A DNA stretch of 64,000 nt, from assembly GCF_000294775.2 (NCBI RefSeq), contig NZ_CP015506.1, positions 2,269,501-2,333,500 of the forward strand, in the 5' to 3' direction. The position numbers and the translations under genes are program-made. The notes below the pieces were generated by a model. It was not told the origin of the DNA. It did not search any database and saw nothing but the letters and a program-made list of their open reading frames with translations. Each line of letters starts with the position of its first letter. Positions within the stretch are counted from its first letter, which is position 1. Positions 24,617 through 33,549 of this stretch are shown piece after piece. This DNA comes from Cytobacillus oceanisediminis 2691. Its GTDB lineage: Bacteria; Bacillota; Bacilli; Bacillales; Cytobacillaceae.

Positions 24617-25369
24617 ATGAATCAACAGAATAAGACCGTTATTGTTACAGGTGTCAGCAGCCATAAAGGCATAGGTGCTGCTATATGCCGAAAGCTGGCT
24701 ATTCAAAATTTTAACATATTCTTTACTTATTGGGATGCCGAGCCCCATTGGGAAAAAGTATTCAGCAATGAGATATCGGAAATCGGGGTTGAATGCAAAG
24801 GTCTTGAAGCAGACTTATCGGATGTTCAATCAGCAGAAAAGGTGCTTGAATCTGCTGCCTTGACAGTTGGAAAGCCGATGATACTTGTTAATAATGCAGC
24901 TCATTCAACAAGAGATGGATATCTGGAGCTTGATGCAAAAACACTGGACGCACACTATGCGGTTAATATGAGAGCCCTATTTCTTCTCTGCACTGAATTT
25001 GCCAAAAGATTTCCGGATTGGAATTTGCCTTACGGTCGAATCATTAATATGACTTCCGGACAAGAGCTGGGTCCAATGCCCGGTGAATTGGCTTATGCTT
25101 CTACTAAAGCAGCCATCACGGCGTTTACCAGATCTCTGTCAACAGAAATTGCTCATTTAGGAATAACCGTCAATGCGATTAACCCTGGTCCAACAGACTC
25201 TACATGGATGGATGAAGGCATAAGAAATCACCTATTGCCTAAATTTCCAGCCGGCAGAATCGGCCAGCCTGAAGACGCAGCCAATCTTGCAGCATTTCTG
25301 GCAAGTGAAGAGTCAAAGTGGATAACAGGGCAGGTGATCCATTCCGAGGGAGGGTTCATTCGCGGTTAA
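24617..25369 (+). CDS. short-chain dehydrogenase/reductase
   Basis: A 250-residue SDR, probably NADP(H)-dependent and similar to 3-oxoacyl-ACP reductases. The cofactor loop is TGVSSHKGIGAAI, which carries one or two extra residues relative to TGxxxGxG. The structural motif is NNAA, the catalytic dyad is in YASTK, and the C-terminus has the usual GEDAA-like and ITGQVIHSEGGF blocks. Start ATG 24617 has GGAGGG upstream; the frame is open earlier but that part overlaps the leader terminator. The substrate is unknown. Confidence 0.9.
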   Translation: MNQQNKTVIVTGVSSHKGIGAAICRKLAIQNFNIFFTYWDAEPHWEKVFSNEISEIGVECKGLEADLSDVQSAEKVLESAALTVGKPMILVNNAAHSTRDGYLELDAKTLDAHYAVNMRALFLLCTEFAKRFPDWNLPYGRIINMTSGQELGPMPGELAYASTKAAITAFTRSLSTEIAHLGITVNAINPGPTDSTWMDEGIRNHLLPKFPAGRIGQPEDAANLAAFLASEESKWITGQVIHSEGGFIRG

Positions 25370-25497
25370 CCTAAAAGCAAGTGACATTTATTTAACAAAT
25401 CTCAGCTATTTATATCATTTTTGATACAAAATACCCAAAAGGGTTTATTGATCTCCTCCAAATGTGTATAAATAGAAGTTATAGAGGGGAGAGACCT

Positions 25498-25824
25498 ATG
25501 TTAAATTTATTAAATGACCCTGATTTTATTCAAAAGTGTGAAACTTCCTCCCCGCTTGAGATGGTTGAATACTTAACAGGCGGTAATATTAGAGGATTGG
25601 AAAAAATTGCTTTGGGCACGCTTGCAAACAGAAAACAGCTGCCGGCAAATGTCGTGAATGTCCTGATCGTTTATTTCTTCAGCACATTTGCGAATAAAGT
25701 ATATGACCGAAATGATCTTGCCAGGCTTTATGATTACTGGGCATCGAATCATGTATACAGTTTGGCAAAAGCACAGGAAATGACTGGTGAGTATATTGAA
25801 AAAGTTCTGGCCAGCTTAAAATAA
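25498..25824 (+). CDS. DnaD/DnaB-like C-terminal domain protein
   Basis: A 108-residue protein whose pattern (LPANVVNVLIVYFFST, then an aromatic YDYWASNHVYSLAKAQEM block) resembles the helical DnaB_2/DnaD C-terminal domain of Gram-positive replication-loading proteins. There is no DNA-binding winged helix, so it would be the domain alone. Start ATG 25498 follows GAGGGGAGAG. The function is unproved. It ends in a good terminator. Confidence 0.55.
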   Translation: MLNLLNDPDFIQKCETSSPLEMVEYLTGGNIRGLEKIALGTLANRKQLPANVVNVLIVYFFSTFANKVYDRNDLARLYDYWASNHVYSLAKAQEMTGEYIEKVLASLK

Positions 25825-25835
25825 TAGAGTAAATA

Positions 25836-25868
25836 AAAAGTTCATCCTAATTGGGATGAACCTTTTTT
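25836..25868. terminator. terminator
   Basis: The stem GTTCATCC/GGATGAAC has a T-run on the plus strand and AAAAA upstream that serves the minus strand. Confidence 0.85.
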
Positions 25869-25876
25869 GATATCAT

Positions 25877-26146
25877 CTAATTCTTTTTATTGCTATATGC
25901 ACCTTCTATAGTCTGTTTCATCATTTGATGTCCAAGCACCGCAACGCCTGCTGCAACGATTCCGTTAAGGAGCCCTTCAAAAGAAAAGCCAAATGCCAGG
26001 CTGCCTGCGGAAACAGAAATGATTACAAGAATCCATACGATGGACCAATCAGGAATTTTTGGTGTCTGTTTCAATGCATACCCAATTACCCACAAGGCCG
26101 GGACCAGCATGTAATAATTCTGGTTTAAAAAATCCAGTAAGTTCAA
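25877..26146 (-). CDS. holin-like membrane protein (Phage_holin_5_2 type)
   Basis: An 89-residue protein with three hydrophobic segments and the pattern YYMLVPALWVIGYALKQTPKIPDW...W of the small holin family found in phages and in Bacillus chromosomes. No endolysin or phage gene is next to it, so it is an orphan. TTG 26146 is preferred because AGGAGG lies 8 nt upstream; the GTG at 26155 overlaps that site. Confidence 0.7.
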   Translation of the reverse strand: MNLLDFLNQNYYMLVPALWVIGYALKQTPKIPDWSIVWILVIISVSAGSLAFGFSFEGLLNGIVAAGVAVLGHQMMKQTIEGAYSNKKN

Positions 26147-26311
26147 TCCACTCACCTCCTGATCCTGTTTTCTATATTTTATGAATGCATCATATAATTT
26201 GTTTGTCTGATTGTCTCTAAAATGGTAGATATATCATGATAGATTTACACATTTTGGAATCCGCGGAAGACGAAATAGTTTGAAAATTCCTTTTGCAAAC
26301 GGGTGGTATAG

Positions 26312-26490
26312 TTGACATTCCTTCCTATAAGTGCTAAATTTGAATCAGCCGTTATGCATCGTGTTATATTTTGCTAGCTGCTTTTTCAACCGTTAGGCAA
26401 TGGTCTGGATGAGTAATGAACGTAAAGTTATAAGCGTGTATATGGTGAATTTACACATGGCTTTTTCTAGCCAATAGGAGGATTTTTTTC
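26312..26490 (+). promoter_or_regulatory. promoter and long 5' leader of the cold-shock gene
   Basis: TTGACA (26312-26317), a 17-bp spacer and TAAATT (26335-26340) form a good sigma-A promoter. The mRNA would begin near 26347, giving a leader of about 145 nt before TAGGAGG and the ATG. Long structured leaders that refold in the cold are typical of cspA/cspB-type genes. From 26147 to 26311 nothing else is seen. Confidence 0.7.
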
Positions 26491-26691
26491 ATGAAAAACG
26501 GTAAAGTAAAATGGTTCAATGCTGAAAAAGGTTTCGGATTCATCGAAGGTGAAGACGGAAACGACGTATTCGTACATTACTCTGCTATCCAATCTGAAGG
26601 TTTCAAATCTTTAGAAGAAGGCCAAGAAGTTTCTTTCGAAGTTGTTGAAGGTGCACGCGGACCTCAAGCAGCTAACGTAACTAAACTATAA
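26491..26691 (+). CDS. cold-shock protein (CspA/CspB family)
   Basis: A 66-residue OB-fold RNA chaperone. RNP1 is KGFGFI and RNP2 is VFVHY; the aromatic surface W8, F15, F17, F27, H29 is intact. It prevents mRNA secondary structure at low temperature. Codon use is strongly biased to favoured codons, fitting high expression. A terminator follows at 26709. Confidence 0.97.
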   Translation: MKNGKVKWFNAEKGFGFIEGEDGNDVFVHYSAIQSEGFKSLEEGQEVSFEVVEGARGPQAANVTKL

Positions 26692-26708
26692 TCGACAGAC
26701 CCATACAA

Positions 26709-26743
26709 AAACAGCCTGGCCATTTGGTCAGGCTGTTTTATTT
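26709..26743 (+). terminator. terminator of the cold-shock gene
   Basis: The stem AACAGCCTGGCC/GGTCAGGCTGTT has a TTATTT tail. Confidence 0.85.
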
Positions 26744-26808
26744 ATCAACGATTGTATATAAGTACCTGCTATGCCACAACCTATGGGAAAAAGGGAAGGT
26801 GGTATAAG

Positions 26809-27393
26809 ATGGATTTTTTATGGGAATCAGTCCTTTTAATTTTTTCAGGGGTATTGCTTTTACGTGTGGCCGGAAGAAAATCCATTTCGCAAATGACATT
26901 AGCTCAAACAGTTGTGATGATTTCAATAGGTACCATTATCATTCAGCCGATCATTGAGACAAGTGTTTGGAAAACGATTGTGGCAGCAGCTATCTTAATC
27001 GGATCATTAATATTAATGGAATATCTGCAGGTAAAGTTTAATTTTATTGAAAAATTTATAACGGGCAAATCCAAAATTGTGATTGAGGATGGGAAGCTAA
27101 AAACAGCAAATATGAGGAAGCTGCGCTTTACAGCTGATCAGCTGGAAATGAGGCTTAGAACCAACGGAATCACAAAAATTTCAGATGTCAAAATGGCTAC
27201 GCTTGAACCGAATGGACAGCTTGGGTATGAGTTAATGAATGATGCGAAGCCTTTGACTGTTGGAGAATTTAAAAGGCTGATAGGAGAAATGATTTTGCAG
27301 TCACCCGTTCAGCCTGCACCACAAGCATCAGGTGATATATTTCAGGAGCTGAAAAAGGGGCATTCCCCGCCAAATTCAAAAGATCTGCACTAA
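26809..27393 (+). CDS. YetF/DUF421-family membrane protein
   Basis: A 194-residue protein with three N-terminal spans and a cytoplasmic DUF421 domain. The conserved core LLRVAGRKSISQMTLAQ and ISIGTIIIQP is present, then the soluble part EDGKLKTANMRKLRFTADQL. Members are common in Bacillus (YetF, YkjA, YdfS) and some have been linked to spore germination or membrane stress. ATG 26809 follows AAGGTGG. Monocistronic. Confidence 0.88.
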   Translation: MDFLWESVLLIFSGVLLLRVAGRKSISQMTLAQTVVMISIGTIIIQPIIETSVWKTIVAAAILIGSLILMEYLQVKFNFIEKFITGKSKIVIEDGKLKTANMRKLRFTADQLEMRLRTNGITKISDVKMATLEPNGQLGYELMNDAKPLTVGEFKRLIGEMILQSPVQPAPQASGDIFQELKKGHSPPNSKDLH

Positions 27394-27397
27394 TTTT

Positions 27398-27418
27398 AAG
27401 CCGCATTGCGGCTTTTTT
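27398..27418 (+). terminator. terminator
   Basis: The stem AAGCCGC/GCGGCTT with a tight loop is followed by six T. Confidence 0.85.
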
Positions 27419-27556
27419 AAATTCATAATCCCCATCTTTCCCCTTTTAAAGTATTATTCAGATTCTTAATCTATAACAAAAAAGTGCTTGAAGTTTCGCG
27501 AGTTTCCTGTATAATTTTCAAACGTGAGTTATTTCAGAATAATTTCATATAAATCA

Positions 27557-27710
27557 CTTATCAAGAGAGACTGAGGGACTGGCCCGAAGATGTCTCGGCA
27601 GCGGGCTCTATAGAGCGCTGTGCCAAATCCAGCAAGCATAGGTGCTTGGCAGATAAGAAGAGAACGATTGATTTGTTAAGATCTCTTCTTGCTTGAAGAG
27701 GTCTTTTTAT
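27557..27710 (+). ncRNA. SAM-I (S-box) riboswitch with terminator
   Basis: The aptamer (27557-27657) shows the S-box order: ATCAAGAGAGACTGAGGGA, CTGGCCC, GATG, CGGCAGCGGGCT, GTGCCAAATCCAGCA, then TGCTTGGCAGATAAGA. The terminator AAGATCTCTTC/GAAGAGGTCTT plus T-run is at 27679-27710. S-adenosylmethionine binding should end transcription early, so the gene behind it is on when SAM (methionine) is scarce. Confidence 0.95.
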
Positions 27711-27745
27711 TTTGCTGGAAAATCCATTCGGAGAGGAGATTTTTA

Positions 27746-29029
27746 ATGAAAAACAAGGGCAATCCCTGGGCATTATTGCCGCTTTTGGCTTTCCTTCTAA
27801 TTTTTATTGGAAGCGGCATAGCAACAGGAGATTTCAATAGCATTCCAATCATTGTCATTGTATCCGCTACAGCCGGAATAGGACTGGCAATGAACAGAAA
27901 AAAGCCATTCATGGAAAAAGTAGAGATATTCACTAAAGGGGCAGGTCATCCCGATATTATATTAATGTCCATCATTTTTATCCTGGCAGGGGCCTTTTCT
28001 GGTACAGCTAAAGGTATGGGTGCAGTTGATTCAACAGTGAACCTTGCACTCTCTTTTATCCCGCAGAATCTGCTTATGGTCGGAATTTTTATCATTGCAT
28101 GCTTTATTTCATTATCAATGGGAACATCAATGGGGACAGTTGTAGCTCTCGCTCCAATTGGTGTAGCTCTTTCTGCGGAGACCGATATTTCCGTCGCATT
28201 GGCCATGGCAGCAATAATAGGCGGTGCCATGTTCGGGGATAATCTTTCCGTCATTTCTGATACGACCATTGCAGCGGTCAGGACACAAGGAACGAGAATG
28301 ACCGATAAATTCCGTGTGAATTTCTTAATCGTCCTGCCTGCTGCATTGCTTACGGCTTTGATTCTTGGGATTTTAACAGCAGGTCAGGAAAGCGTGGTAA
28401 CCAGCGGGGATTACAGCTTTTTGAAAGTAGTCCCTTATCTTGGCGTATTGGCTGCAGCTTTGCTTGGCATGAATGTCATTCTTGTCCTTAGCGGGGGTAT
28501 CCTTCTTGCAGGGCTGATCGGAATTGCAGACGGCAGCTATACCTTTGTTTCATTCCTGCAAATGGTTGCTGAAGGAATGGCTGGTATGCAGACCCTTGCG
28601 ATAATTGCCATCCTCATTGGCGGATTGGTTGAGATCATCCGATTTAATGGCGGAATCGATTACTTGCTTCACATGGCTACAAGCAAAATAAAATCTCGCA
28701 GGGGAGCTGAATTTGGTATTGCGTCACTTGTCACCCTGACAAATTTATCTACAGCCAATAACACAATTGCCATCATTATTGCAGGGCCGCTTGCCAAAAA
28801 AATTGCAGATCAATATGAGATTGACCCACGTAAATCAGCAAGTATTCTTGATATATTTGCCTGTTTTGTACAAGGGACTATCCCATATGGGGCACAGATG
28901 CTGGCTGCTTCCGGGCTCGCTGCCATTTCGCCGGTGAGCATCATGGCATATTCCATTTATCCAATATTAATTGGCATTTGCGGTGTTATTGCCATTTTGA
29001 TTAACTTCCCTAAGCTAAAAAAGCAATAG
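27746..29029 (+). CDS. NhaC-family transporter under S-box control (candidate methionine importer, MetT-like)
   Basis: A 427-residue integral membrane protein with 11-12 spans of the NhaC antiporter family (FSGTAKGMGAVDSTVNLAL, SMGTSMGTVVALAPIGVAL, GAMFGDNLSVISDTTIAAV, LTNLSTANNTIAIIIAGPLA). ATG 27746 follows GAGAGGAG. NhaC-like carriers behind S-boxes have been proposed as methionine transporters (MetT). The riboswitch makes methionine or a methionine precursor the likely cargo, rather than Na+/H+ exchange alone. Confidence 0.85.
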   Translation: MKNKGNPWALLPLLAFLLIFIGSGIATGDFNSIPIIVIVSATAGIGLAMNRKKPFMEKVEIFTKGAGHPDIILMSIIFILAGAFSGTAKGMGAVDSTVNLALSFIPQNLLMVGIFIIACFISLSMGTSMGTVVALAPIGVALSAETDISVALAMAAIIGGAMFGDNLSVISDTTIAAVRTQGTRMTDKFRVNFLIVLPAALLTALILGILTAGQESVVTSGDYSFLKVVPYLGVLAAALLGMNVILVLSGGILLAGLIGIADGSYTFVSFLQMVAEGMAGMQTLAIIAILIGGLVEIIRFNGGIDYLLHMATSKIKSRRGAEFGIASLVTLTNLSTANNTIAIIIAGPLAKKIADQYEIDPRKSASILDIFACFVQGTIPYGAQMLAASGLAAISPVSIMAYSIYPILIGICGVIAILINFPKLKKQ

Positions 29030-29031
29030 AT

Positions 29032-29060
29032 GAAAGAGCCTTTGTTGGGCTCTTTTTCTT
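29032..29060 (+). terminator. terminator
   Basis: The stem AAAGAGCC/GGGCTCTTT is followed by a T-rich tail. Confidence 0.85.
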
Positions 29061-29103
29061 TTCGAATAATGCTATGTTTTGGAAATAATCTCTGATATAA
29101 TTA

Positions 29104-29115
29104 GAACGAATGTTC
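29104..29115. promoter_or_regulatory. LexA (DinR) SOS box upstream of sbcDC
   Basis: GAACGAATGTTC fits the Bacillus GAAC-N4-GTTC operator and lies 2 bp after a TATAAT -10 hexamer (29096-29101; the -35 TATGTT is weak). LexA bound there would block the promoter. Confidence 0.65.
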
Positions 29116-29208
29116 TGTCAAATTTTGCTGAGCCATTGCCGTTTTTTGATTTGGTATAATGGTAACATTGCAGAAAGAATCTCAGGCAAGGAAAAGAGGG
29201 TGTTAGAT

Positions 29209-30354
29209 ATGAAATTTATCCATACCGCTGATTGGCATTTGGGCAAGCTGGTCCATGGTGTATATATGACCGGAGATCAGCGTCATTTTTTGCATCAATT
29301 TATTGATGTGGTAGAGGAAGAAAAGCCGGATGCAGTCGTTATTGCAGGAGACTTATATGACCGTTCCGTACCTCCGACTGATGCTGTAGAATTGCTGAAT
29401 GAAATCCTTTTTAAAATAAATGTAGAGCTCAATACACCTGTGGTTGCCATAGGAGGAAACCATGACAGCGCTGAAAGGCTGTCCTTTGGTAGCTCCTGGT
29501 ACAAACAAAGCAAGTTCTACCTGTCTGGAAAACTGGTAAATGATTTTAGGCCCATACATATTAATGGTGTGAACTTTTATCTGGTTCCGTATGCTGAACC
29601 CGGAATGGTCAGGCATTTGCTTGATGACGACCGTGTGCATTCCCATGATGATGCAATGAAGGCAATTGTGAACAGAATTGAAGAGTACCTGAATCCAAAT
29701 GAACCGAACGTTCTTGTCGGACATGCTTTTGTATTGGGCGGTGCTACCAGTGATTCGGAGAGGACCCTCTCTGTCGGAGGATCAGGCTGTGTCCATTCAA
29801 GCAGCTTTGATCCTTTCTCCTATACGGCACTTGGTCATTTGCATAGTCCTGATGCCATAAAGCATGACAAGATCCGCTATTCAGGCTCCCTATTAAAATA
29901 TTCTTTTTCCGAAGCTAAACAGGAAAAATCCATTTCTATTATAGAAATGAAGGAGAATGGTGAATTTGACTTGCGTACTCGTTCATTAAAGCCTAAAAAA
30001 GACTTGAGAGAGATCGAAGGGCATCTGGATGAACTGATGGATCCAGCTTTCTATGAAAAACAGAACCTTGATGACTATCTGAAAATCACCCTTTTTGATG
30101 AAGGCGCATTGCTTGATCCGATTAATAAGCTGAGACAGGTCTACCCAAATGTTCTTCACCTTGAAAGAAGGATAGCCGTTACAGATATGAAGAAAAAAAG
30201 CTCCTTCCTTTCGATGAAGGAAGAGAAAAAGTCGGAGCTTGATCTGTTTAAACAATTCTATGAACAAATGACCACTTCCGAATTTACAGAAGATAAACAG
30301 CAGGTTATGACGGATGTGATCGAAAAAGTGCTAAGGGAGGAGGCGCTGAAATGA
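29209..30354 (+). CDS. sbcD: exonuclease SbcD subunit
   Basis: The Mre11-type nuclease of the SbcCD complex, which cuts DNA hairpins and blocked ends. The phosphodiesterase motifs are in order: HTADWHLGK (residues 5-13), VIAGDLYDR, GGNHDS, LVGHAFVLG and ALGHLHSPD. The length of 381 is normal. ATG 29209 follows AGAGGGTG; the frame is open upstream but that part crosses the SOS box. Its TGA overlaps the sbcC start. An SOS box suggests induction by DNA damage. Confidence 0.96.
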   Translation: MKFIHTADWHLGKLVHGVYMTGDQRHFLHQFIDVVEEEKPDAVVIAGDLYDRSVPPTDAVELLNEILFKINVELNTPVVAIGGNHDSAERLSFGSSWYKQSKFYLSGKLVNDFRPIHINGVNFYLVPYAEPGMVRHLLDDDRVHSHDDAMKAIVNRIEEYLNPNEPNVLVGHAFVLGGATSDSERTLSVGGSGCVHSSSFDPFSYTALGHLHSPDAIKHDKIRYSGSLLKYSFSEAKQEKSISIIEMKENGEFDLRTRSLKPKKDLREIEGHLDELMDPAFYEKQNLDDYLKITLFDEGALLDPINKLRQVYPNVLHLERRIAVTDMKKKSSFLSMKEEKKSELDLFKQFYEQMTTSEFTEDKQQVMTDVIEKVLREEALK

Positions 30355-33300
30355 AGCCATTAAAATTAACGATGCAGGCGTTCGGCCCCTACGCAGACAG
30401 TGAGAGCATTGATTTTACGGAACTTGGAAATCGGACCATGTTTGTCATCTCCGGAAAGACGGGTTCAGGTAAAACCACTATTTTTGACGGCATCAGCTAT
30501 GCGATTTACGGAAAGGCGAGCGGGGAGGATCGAAATGGCCCCGAACTTCGAAGCCAGTTTGCGAAAAATAATACACTAACCGAGATTTCCCTCGAATTCA
30601 TTTTAAGAAATAAAAGATATTATATTACTAGGTCTCCTCAGCAGGAAAAGAAAAAAGAGCGCGGCGATGGCACGACGACAGTAAGTGCCAAAGCAGAACT
30701 GTATATGTATGGTGAAAATGGAGAGCAAAAGCTCCTGGCTTCAAATGTCAGGGATGTTGATGAAAAGATAAAAGAAATTATGATCATTGACAGCAATCAG
30801 TTCAGGCAAATTCTGATGATTCCCCAGGGAGAGTTCCGAAAGCTCCTAACTTCTGAAAGCAAGGATAAGGAAGTCATTCTTCAGCGGTTATTCCATACTC
30901 AAATATACAAAAGCATAGAAGAAAAACTAAAAGAAGATGCAACTGAATTAAAAAGAACGGTAGAAGAACAGATAAAACTGAGAGATCAGTATTTTAATCA
31001 GGTTCAGGCTTTATATAGCGAGGAGCTGAAATCCTGCCTCGAAGCAGGAAGTGTTAATGACACCCTGCTCATGCCGCTTCTTGCAGAGGAAATTAAGGAA
31101 ATGGAAGCAGGCCTTGCTGAGCTGACAGAAGCAGGCAGGAAAAAGAAGGAACAGAGAGATCATCTTCAGCAAAAGCTCTATGAAGCTGAAATGGTACTCA
31201 AACAGCTGAAGACGAAAGAAGAGCTAAAGCAAAGGAAAGAAGAGCTGGAGGGGCTTAGGGGCCAATATACTGCCAAAGAGAATGCCATTGCTCTTGCCCA
31301 GAAAGCAGCCCTGCTTAATCAGCAGGAGCAGCTCTGTCATGAACTGAAGAAAGATCTTGATGCAGCACATGCCGATCTTCATGAGCTTCAGAAAAATATA
31401 GGCACTCTTGAAACTCTCCTAAAAGAAAAGCAAGATAAATGGGAATCTGAAAAGAACCGCGAGGAAGAAAGAAAACAAGCTGCCGAACAGGTTAATCACC
31501 TGCAAAATATGAAAGAGGACATTCTCTCGTATGCAAAAGTGGAAAAGCTGGTCCGTTCTCTTGAAAAAAATCTTGAATACCTCCGGCTTCAAAAGAGACA
31601 GAAAGATGAAGCCCATCAAAAAGCTGATTTACAAATAAAAACACTTTCTGAAGAAAAGCAGGACATTGAAAAGAGTAAGCTTGCACAGATTGAGAATGAA
31701 CGAAACCTGGAGAAACTGACAGACGAAATAGAACGGCTTCATAAATATGAAGAGCTGCATAAAGAGCATCAATTATCAATGAATGCCTTCAGCAATAAGA
31801 GAAATTATTTTGATCAGACTTCATCCAGGCTGACTGATGCCAAACTGCTTGTGGAAGAACTGGAGGGCAAGTGGCTTCATGGACAGGCATCGTTCTTGGC
31901 AAACAGGCTGCAAAACGGGGAGGCATGTCCGGTCTGTGGCTCAGAACACCATCCAAATCCGGCTGTATCTCCGCATGATATTCCGGATGAAAAAGACCTA
32001 AAGGAAGCAAAAAAACAGGCAGCTCAAATTGAAGCCGAGAAAGCGAAAGCGGAGTCTGCTTTTTATGAAGCCCAGTCCCGCATGAATTCCAGCGAGAGTG
32101 GATTGGCTGAACTCACAGCCCAAATACAAAAACACCGTCCTGACTTTAAACAAGAAAGTTTGCTTGTGCTGAAAAATACTCTTGCCGATCAAAAGAAGGA
32201 TCTTCTGAAAATTCATGCTGAACTGAAGAAGAAATCTTTAAGGCTGGAAAACTGTACTGCTGAGTTAGAAAAAACACAGCAGAGGAAAGAAGCTCTAACT
32301 GCAGAAATTGACCGGCTGCAAGACCAAATAAATGACGCAGCCATTTTGCATGCGGAAAAGAGAAGCAACTTGGCGAGGATGACGGATACTATTCCTGAAA
32401 ACCTGCGGTCTATTGATGCTTATGAGTCAAGTTTGAAAACTGCTGCTGAGAAACTTGAAATTATGCAAAGGCAGCTGGAATCATCCCAGCAGAATTATCA
32501 AGATGCAAAGTCGGCCCTCTTGGCAGAACAGGCAAAACTGGAGACACTTCAAAAGCAGGCTGATAAAATCGAGCAAAAGCTTGCAGCCGAAAGGCAGAAT
32601 TTTGTGCAGCGCATGAAGGACCAGGGCTTTGAAGTCTACGGAGAATACCGTGATGCCAAAAAATCAGAGGATCAGATCAGGCAGCTTGAAGGTGAAGTAA
32701 GGGAATATCGGGAAGAAGTCCGTTCTGTTCATGATCGATACGCTGAGCTGGGGCAGCTCTTGGAAGGGATTGAAAAACCTGACCTGGATAGCTTGCAGCT
32801 ATTATTGCAGGAAACAGATGATCAATTGAAACTGCTGCAGGATCAATATACAAATCTGTTTATGATGAAAAAGCAAAATAAAGAGACTATGCAAAAAATC
32901 GAAGAAATAAATGAAAATATGAAAGCCCTGGAGGAAAGGTACAAAGTAATCGGGCACTTGTATGAAATTTCAAAAGGGCAGAACACTTACCGAATTACTT
33001 TTGAACGATTTGTCCTGGCGGCCTTTTTAGATGATATACTGAGGGAAGCCAACGGACGTTTATCAAAGATGACTAGCGGAAGATATATGCTGCTTCGAAA
33101 AACAGACCGGTCAAAGGGCAACGCACAAAGCGGCCTGGAATTGCTAGTGTTCGATCAATACACTGGACAGGAAAGGCATGTTAAAACTTTATCTGGCGGA
33201 GAAAGCTTTAAAGCCGCGCTCGCACTTGCTCTTGGTCTGGCGGACGTGGTGCAGCAATACGCAGGAGGGGTATCCCTTGAGACGATGTTCATTGATGAAG

Positions 33301-33485
33301 GATTTGGAACACTTGATCCCGAATCATTAGATCAGGCAATAGAAGCATTGATCGAAATCCAAAGCAGCGGAAGGCTTGTAGGCATCATCTCTCATGTTCC
33401 TGAGCTGAAGGAAAGAATTGATGCACGTCTGGAAGTAACAGCAAGCCAGACAGGAAGCCGTACACAGTTTCAATTTTTAAATTAG
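30351..33485 (+). CDS. sbcC: exonuclease SbcC subunit (SMC-like ATPase)
   Basis: A Rad50-type ATPase of 1,044 residues. The N-terminal Walker A is GKTGSGKTT, two long coiled coils flank the zinc hook CPVC (C526, C529), the ABC signature LSGGE is near 945, and the Walker B is MFIDEGFGTLDPE. It works with SbcD at chromosome hairpins and double-strand ends. Start and sbcD stop overlap (ATGA), so translation is coupled. A terminator follows. Confidence 0.96.
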   Translation: MKPLKLTMQAFGPYADSESIDFTELGNRTMFVISGKTGSGKTTIFDGISYAIYGKASGEDRNGPELRSQFAKNNTLTEISLEFILRNKRYYITRSPQQEKKKERGDGTTTVSAKAELYMYGENGEQKLLASNVRDVDEKIKEIMIIDSNQFRQILMIPQGEFRKLLTSESKDKEVILQRLFHTQIYKSIEEKLKEDATELKRTVEEQIKLRDQYFNQVQALYSEELKSCLEAGSVNDTLLMPLLAEEIKEMEAGLAELTEAGRKKKEQRDHLQQKLYEAEMVLKQLKTKEELKQRKEELEGLRGQYTAKENAIALAQKAALLNQQEQLCHELKKDLDAAHADLHELQKNIGTLETLLKEKQDKWESEKNREEERKQAAEQVNHLQNMKEDILSYAKVEKLVRSLEKNLEYLRLQKRQKDEAHQKADLQIKTLSEEKQDIEKSKLAQIENERNLEKLTDEIERLHKYEELHKEHQLSMNAFSNKRNYFDQTSSRLTDAKLLVEELEGKWLHGQASFLANRLQNGEACPVCGSEHHPNPAVSPHDIPDEKDLKEAKKQAAQIEAEKAKAESAFYEAQSRMNSSESGLAELTAQIQKHRPDFKQESLLVLKNTLADQKKDLLKIHAELKKKSLRLENCTAELEKTQQRKEALTAEIDRLQDQINDAAILHAEKRSNLARMTDTIPENLRSIDAYESSLKTAAEKLEIMQRQLESSQQNYQDAKSALLAEQAKLETLQKQADKIEQKLAAERQNFVQRMKDQGFEVYGEYRDAKKSEDQIRQLEGEVREYREEVRSVHDRYAELGQLLEGIEKPDLDSLQLLLQETDDQLKLLQDQYTNLFMMKKQNKETMQKIEEINENMKALEERYKVIGHLYEISKGQNTYRITFERFVLAAFLDDILREANGRLSKMTSGRYMLLRKTDRSKGNAQSGLELLVFDQYTGQERHVKTLSGGESFKAALALALGLADVVQQYAGGVSLETMFIDEGFGTLDPESLDQAIEALIEIQSSGRLVGIISHVPELKERIDARLEVTASQTGSRTQFQFLN

Positions 33486-33491
33486 GATTCA

Positions 33492-33523
33492 AGGAAAAAG
33501 GATAGACCTTCTATCCTTTTTCC
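33492..33523 (+). terminator. terminator of sbcDC
   Basis: GGAAAAAGGATAG pairs with CTATCCTTTTTCC across a 5-nt loop. Confidence 0.85.
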
Positions 33524-33549
33524 AATACTATTAAAGTTGGTGAAGACTG

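Noticed and set aside
25877..26146. prophage indicated by the holin-like gene
   Set aside because: No other phage gene is nearby; orphan holin-like genes are common in Bacillus chromosomes.
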